From positions 1-12,507 of the forward strand of contig BNUE01000032.1 of NCBI GenBank assembly GCA_025997135.1: a DNA stretch of 12,507 nucleotides, written 5' to 3'. The notes under the pieces were generated by a model, which was not told the origin of the DNA, ran no database searches, and was given only the letters and a program-made list of their open reading frames with translations. Made by a program: the position numbers and the translations under genes. This DNA comes from a candidate division SR1 bacterium. GTDB taxonomy: Bacteria > Patescibacteriota > Gracilibacteria > Absconditabacterales > Absconditicoccaceae. How positions within the stretch are numbered: position 1 is the stretch's first letter; every line of letters begins with the position of its first letter. Below are positions 8,447-12,507 of the stretch, piece after piece.

Positions 8447-8512
8447 CTACTGATTGTTTTATCAGATAATTTAGTCAGTATAGTGATTGTTTTATCGAAG
8501 ATATTTATCAGT
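8447..8512. repeat. 33-bp imperfect tandem repeat in the ATPase leader
   Basis: Two adjacent 33-base units (8447-8479 and 8480-8512) agree at about 24 positions by manual alignment. Shared cores are TGATTGTTTTATC and TCAGT. A third partial unit (ATAGTGATTTTTG) starts at 8513 and merges into the 24-bp repeat. The array lies between the predicted transcript start and the ATPase start codon and could hold repeated regulator sites. Confidence 0.6.
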
Positions 8513-8537
8513 ATAGTGATTTTTGTGAGAAATGCAA
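8510..8537 (-). promoter_or_regulatory. Promoter of the AAA/DUF4143 ATPase gene
   Basis: Minus-strand -35 TTGCAT (8532-8537), 16-base spacer and -10 TATACT (8510-8515). The spacer TTCTCACAAAAATCAC parallels that of the promoter at 6079-6106. A second TATACT occurs 33 bases downstream (8477-8482) within the tandem repeat but lacks a matching -35. Confidence 0.55.
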
Positions 8538-8538
8538 G
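8515..8538. repeat. 24-bp direct repeat, copy 2
   Basis: Identical over 24 bases to 7156-7179, with 1,359 bases between repeat starts and the ATPase gene between them. This copy overlaps the ATPase promoter. Confidence 0.85.
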
Positions 8539-8686
8539 TTTTTATACTAAAAATTAAGCATATTCCCCGTATTGATTATATCTCAAAATCCATTCAGCTT
8601 TTTAAGGTTAACTAAAGGTACTTCCCTATTGAATATCTTATCCAAAACAGTAGAATGCAATTCGCTGTTTATTTTCCCCTTTACTC

Positions 8687-10429
8687 ATGAAATTCCTAAA
8701 ATATCTCAGCCACTATCGATGGCAAATCCTCCTGCTCTTCGCTGGATTATGATTACAAGTTTGGTGAGCACTTGAACTGCCAACTATGATGAGTCAGATT
8801 GTCAACCGCTGAGTCGTATGAGGTGACCAACATTTTATCCTGACACAAGGTGGATGGATGCTTCTCACCGCACTAATTGGTGGATGTGGAATGCTTATTG
8901 CTAGTTTTTTTGCATCTAGAATCGCTGGAGGACTTGCCAAAACGCTAAGAAAGGAAGTGTACACGAAGACGATGAGCTTTTCTATAACGGAACTCAATCA
9001 GTTTTCTATTTCTTCTTTGATTACACGTAGCACCAATGATGTGACGCAAATCCAGATGGTGACAATGATGGTCCTGAGAATGGGGTTTCAGGCTCCGTTG
9101 ATGGGGATTTGAGCGATACTGAAGGCACTGGATACGGCTCCCTCGATGACACGGATTATTATGCTGGCGATTGCGAGTCTTTTTGTGGCTATTGCGACGA
9201 TTTTCCTTGTCGTTATGCCCAAATTCACTCTTCTGCAGAAATTAGTCGACAAGCTCAATCTGGTCGGTAGAGAAAATCTGACGGGACTCAGGGTCGTGAG
9301 GGCGTTTAATAAGGAACACTATGAAGAACAGAAGTTTGAAGGAACTAATAAAGAGTTAACAAGGCTGAATCTTTTTGTAAATAAGGTAATAGGATTGACC
9401 TTTCCGTTTGTCCAGTTGGTGCTGAATTTTACGACACTGGGGATTATCCGATTTGGGGCAGGTGCGATTGAAAGTGGAGTAATTGAGGTAGGAAGTATGA
9501 TGGCGTTTCTCCAATATGCAATGCTAGTGATGATGAGCTTTATGTTTCTGACGATGATGTTTATTATGGTGCCTAGAGCTACGGTTTCTCGAAAAAGGAT
9601 TACGGAAGTACTCAATACTCCCCTCAGCATTCAGCCACCCAAGCACCCTCAAACTCCTCCAGCAGACAAGCACGGAGAAGTGGAATTTCGCGATGTTTCA
9701 TTTATGTATGCCGATGGGTCAGAGCCGGTGCTCAATCATGTGAATTTTACCGCGAAAGCAGGTCAGACAACGGCGTTTATCGGTTCTACGGGGTCAGGAA
9801 AATCGACCTTGATTAATCTGATTCCTAGATTTTATGATGTAACGGGAGGGCAAGTGCTAGTAGATGGGCTAGACGTGCGTGAGTATGACCCAGAAGTATT
9901 GATGAAAAAAATCTGAATTGTTCCACAGAAAAGTGTGCTCTTTAGTGGGACAATTGCGAGCAATATCGGATTTGGAAGTGAGGACTTGCCTTTGGAAGAA
10001 TTAGCCAACTCTGCGAGAACGGCTCAGGCGAGCGATTTTATCGAGGAACTGGAAGAGGGCTATGATGCCCCTATCGCTCAGGGGGGAAGCAATGTCAGTG
10101 GTGGTCAGAAGCAAAGACTTTCCATCGCGAGAGTGATTGCCAAGAAGCCGGAAATTTACATTTTTGATGACAGCTTTTCTGCATTGGATTTTAAGACGGA
10201 CTTGGCGTTGAGGCAGGCGTTGAAACCTCTGACCAAAGAAGCTGCTGTATTGATTATCGCTCAGAGAGTTGGGACGATAAAGCATGCCGATCAGATTATT
10301 GTGTTGGATCAGGGGAATATTGTCGGAAAAGGAACGCATGCCGAGCTGCTCAGGGATTGTGAGGTGTATCGTGAGATTGCGAGTAGTCAGCTGAGTGAAG
10401 AGGAGTTAAGGGAAGAGATGAGGGGGTAA
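8687..10429 (+). CDS. ABC exporter half-transporter with degenerate nucleotide-binding site (MdlA/BmrC-like)
   Basis: One half (580 residues) of a type IV ABC exporter: transmembrane domain (1-~325), then ATPase domain (~340-580). ATG 8687 opens MKFLKYLSHYRWQ, the usual basic start before helix 1; ELPTMMSQIVNRGV is the typical first extracytoplasmic region. In the ATPase: Walker A GSTGSGKST 366-374, Q-loop Gln414, signature SGGQKQR from 471, Walker B IFDDSFSALD with Asp494-Asp495. The catalytic Glu is Asp, and the switch His is Gln526 (IIAQRVGTI). Both changes mark the non-catalytic half of heterodimeric exporters, so a second subunit is expected; none is in the window. Only six TGA are read as Gly against roughly 44 GGN, and the gene is GC-richer than its neighbours, unlike the R-M genes. 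Substrate unknown. It ends 12 bases from the convergent 10442-11206 gene. Confidence 0.93.
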
Positions 10430-10441
10430 GGATTACATCAC

Positions 10442-11206
10442 TTATCAATAGATTAAAGAATGAGAAGCTGCCATAAGCTGGTTAGATAGCTGTTTTCTGC
10501 CTTTATTTCAGTCATTTTCTCAATCTTGTTTGAGTTTATTTGATAAGTTTATCAAGAAATCTTGCAAAATTTTTTCATTACTTTTCCCAGAAAGAAAAGA
10601 GATTATTTTACTCATATCTCGCTGTTTTAATAGATTTTCAGCCTGAAAATGAGGAGTAGTTTCATCTGTTTTGTCAGTGTAAAGTTTACAAATTTCTCGA
10701 GACTTCTGGATATGGTCAATAGCTGGCTGGAAAATGTACTCTTGTAGATAAGGATCTTGTGTTTTTAGAGATATATTAGCCAAAAAATCTACTAAAGTAT
10801 CATAATATAAGTCTCAAACTGTGTCTGCAATGTGTTTGATGTCCAGCGATAGAGCCTCATTCAATTGTAAGATTTTTGTATATTTTTTGTGAGAGATGCT
10901 ATCTTTTGTAAATGAAATATCATTATTTCTAAAGTAAGTTTGACTTTCAGGATCTGAAGTTAGAAATTCTTTTGCCGAATCGTCAAAGGTGAAGTATTCT
11001 TGGAGAATAACTATGAAATCGTCAATAGAGCCTTCATTTGAGATTTTTATCAAATCAAAAAGATAACTGTTGATGTCTGGGATTAGTTTCCTTTGTTCTC
11101 AAATATTTATAGGTCATCGTTTGTTTTCGTAAAATGAATTTTTTCTGGCAGATTCAAATAAGCTTTGCACTTTTTGTGGAATATCTAATTGATAAAAATT
11201 ATCCAT
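10442..11206 (-). CDS. Hypothetical helical protein, 254 residues; candidate partner of the upstream gene
   Basis: Not recognised. The product is a soluble, acidic-to-neutral, largely alpha-helical protein with no signal peptide or membrane helix. TGA is read as Gly at seven places, including the last codon before TAA (IYG-stop). Notable stretches are DDFIVILQEYFTFDDSAKEF near 61-80 and KIISFLSGKSNEKILQDFLINL near 205-226. ATG 11206 is the first start after the upstream stop; it opens MDNFYQLDIPQKVQSLF and has no Shine-Dalgarno sequence. The gene lies 63 bases downstream of the larger ADP-ribosyltransferase-like ORF on the same strand, the position of an immunity gene if that protein is a toxin. 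That role rests on position only. Confidence 0.7.
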
Positions 11207-11269
11207 CTTGTTAATTGTTCACATATTATTGAAAATAATAAAATAAAATAAATGAATTAAATATTGATT

Positions 11270-12507
11270 TTACGGGTAAGTTAATATAGAGCTTAATACT
11301 TCTAAAAATAGAATAGGAGTTCAATTATTGGTTTTTCATTTATTTATAACCTTATATTTAGGAGAAATAATTATTTGCTCATTATATAAAGATTCATCAT
11401 TATATTTGATAGCATAAGTTTGATATCTTGTAATATTTTTAAAGTGTTTATATTCTTTTACAATAAAAATACAATTACATCATTGTTCTTTTTTCGTAAT
11501 ATATTCTGATTGAAAAGAATTAGAAAAGCTCATAATTCATTTATCTACAAATTCACTGTTTATATCTATGTTTTTAAGTTGTATATCCAGAAATTGACTA
11601 TTTACTCATCTATTCAGGAATTTTCATGCTTGTTCAGGTAAAATATCTCAGTCTCGTTTTATTTTTCTAATTTCAATATTTTCTTCTCCTAATATTGAGA
11701 TTTTATCTGGAATCTTATTTCATTTTACTGGCTCTCAATATATATTCAATCATTCAAAAAAATATTTTAAGAGCTTCTCAAGACTTTCCTTTTGATCTTC
11801 TTTGTCAAATGATATATTTACATCCTTTCATATTTTCATATCATAAAACCTATTTAGCATATTTACGTGTTTTATATGAAAAAATACGTCTGTAGAGAGA
11901 TAAAGTACAAGTTTCTGATAATTTAATTTTCATCAATCAAAAATTACTTTTTCAACTTTATCGTTATTTATCCAATCTTTTCGTCTTTTATAATTGTTAT
12001 CTATACGTCAATTCAATCACCTTAATATATCTCGAAATTCTTCTCAAAAGTATAATATTAATTGTTCTTCTTTTCTTCATAATTCCAAAGTTTTCTCATT
12101 CAACTCTTCCTTTCATTTATTTGTGTTTTCTTTTTTTTCATCAAGAGTATCTCATTTTATATCAGGCTGTGTAGATTTTACTAGTTCTGTGCTTGATGAA
12201 AGTTTTCAGGTACTACCTGCCATAAGCCCAGTAACTAATGTCGTCAAAATAACGGTATTTACAATATCTCACTGACTCACTACTCCATCTAACTGGGTAT
12301 CTCGCACCTGATTTGCTCAATAATTGAGTCATTTTTCAGCTAATAGCTGGGATAATTCCTGTATATTCTCTCAGAATATTTCTTTTCATATATTTTTGAT
12401 AAAATCCCTGATTCAAGCTGATCATACCCTTCACATAATCAGATCATTTGGAGAGACTAACTCCAGTGCTGACTGGACTACAGATTGCAATAAGGCATAC
12501 TGAAATG
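11270..12507 (-). CDS. C-terminal part of a large protein with an ADP-ribosyltransferase-like end (5' end outside window)
   Basis: The visible 411 residues are read with many UGA-Gly codons; the start lies beyond the right edge. Visible residues 1-70 are helical; 81-98 are hydrophobic (IVNTVILTTLVTGLMAG), possibly membrane-inserting; 101-150 are a charged linker; a globular region follows to the end. The tail fits the R-S-E layout of ADP-ribosyltransferases: Arg299 in FLNRG, 27 residues to SFS at 326-328 within DKGIMSFS (family form KGFxSTS), then 50 residues to YNEQIIISPKYKV at 374-386 (family form ExE-VLL-xx-KFKV). The match is imperfect: STS is SFS, and the expected Glu is either Glu376 or replaced by Ile378, so the enzyme may be divergent or inactive. 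It could instead be an unrelated alpha/beta domain. It uses no standard-code frame longer than a few dozen codons. Confidence 0.65.

Noticed and set aside
8447..8540. The repeat cluster as a CRISPR array.
   Set aside because: Units are imperfect, adjacent rather than separated by unique spacers, and no cas genes are present.
9319..10339. Minus-strand ORFs of 103 and 112 codons inside the ABC exporter gene.
   Set aside because: They are shadows of a gene with full ABC motifs; no independent evidence of coding.
3723..10429. UGA as tryptophan (table 4) or as selenocysteine.
   Set aside because: TGA sits at conserved Gly sites, TGG is used normally for Trp, and there are far too many TGA codons in unrelated genes for selenocysteine.
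10460..10505. Hairpin terminator in the three AGCTG repeats near the convergent gene ends.
   Set aside because: The AGCTG copies are direct, not inverted, so the best stem is only about four pairs; the sequence is also within the coding tail of the minus-strand gene.
11695..12275. Plus-strand ORFs at 11695-11895 and 11994-12275.
   Set aside because: They are opposite-strand shadows of the large minus-strand gene. Their composition is Ser/Phe/Ile-rich without recognisable structure, and TGA-Gly readthrough of the minus strand gives one continuous ORF.
2..12505. Widespread pseudogenes: under the standard code almost every gene is cut by TGA into short pieces.
   Set aside because: All pieces of each gene stay in one frame, the breaks are always TGA and often at invariant glycines, and no other damage is seen. 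Recoding explains them all.

Overview
The window is about 12.5 kb of AT-rich bacterial DNA that makes sense only if UGA is read as glycine (translation table 25). In-frame TGA falls at invariant glycines of many families: the first Walker A glycine of an AAA ATPase, the glycine before the Q-loop of an ABC transporter, and the GTSGGGF and GPSTG motifs of a 2-oxoacid:ferredoxin oxidoreductase. Only TAA and TAG end genes. This points to the Gracilibacteria/Absconditabacteria (BD1-5/SR1) part of the Patescibacteria, whose known members have reduced genomes and live as epibionts or predators of other bacteria. The sequence does not separate the two phyla. Coordinates below come from reading each frame through TGA, which joins fragments that the standard code would leave broken. 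Almost no start codon has a Shine-Dalgarno sequence.

Layout. Bases 2-1000 (+): C-terminal two-thirds of a ComEC-type DNA-uptake channel, cut by the left edge. 1138-3520 (+): a compact restriction-modification unit, with an N6-adenine methyltransferase, a 76-residue ORF, and a PD-(D/E)XK endonuclease that may be frameshifted from that ORF. 3723-5375 (+): a fused gamma-alpha subunit of 2-oxoacid:ferredoxin oxidoreductase with no beta subunit beside it. 5401-6035 (-): a small Xre-type regulator and a four-helix membrane protein in one operon. 6136-6909 (-): a membrane-anchored extracytoplasmic protein. 7197-8402 (-): an AAA/DUF4143 ATPase flanked by 24-bp direct repeats. 8687-10429 (+): half of an ABC exporter with degenerate catalytic residues. 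10442-11206 (-): an unknown helical protein. 11270 to the right edge (-): the C-terminal part of a larger protein whose last ~120 residues resemble an ADP-ribosyltransferase fold.

The genes form no single pathway. The window reads as a mosaic of DNA uptake (ComEC), DNA defence (R-M), redox metabolism (Kor/Por-like), export (ABC) and a possible toxin with a downstream partner, separated by convergent gene pairs. The most notable non-coding signal is a promoter-like element, TTGCA(A/T)TTC followed by CAAAAAT and TATAC, found upstream of two minus-strand operons with the same 16-nt spacing, with a third decayed copy between them.
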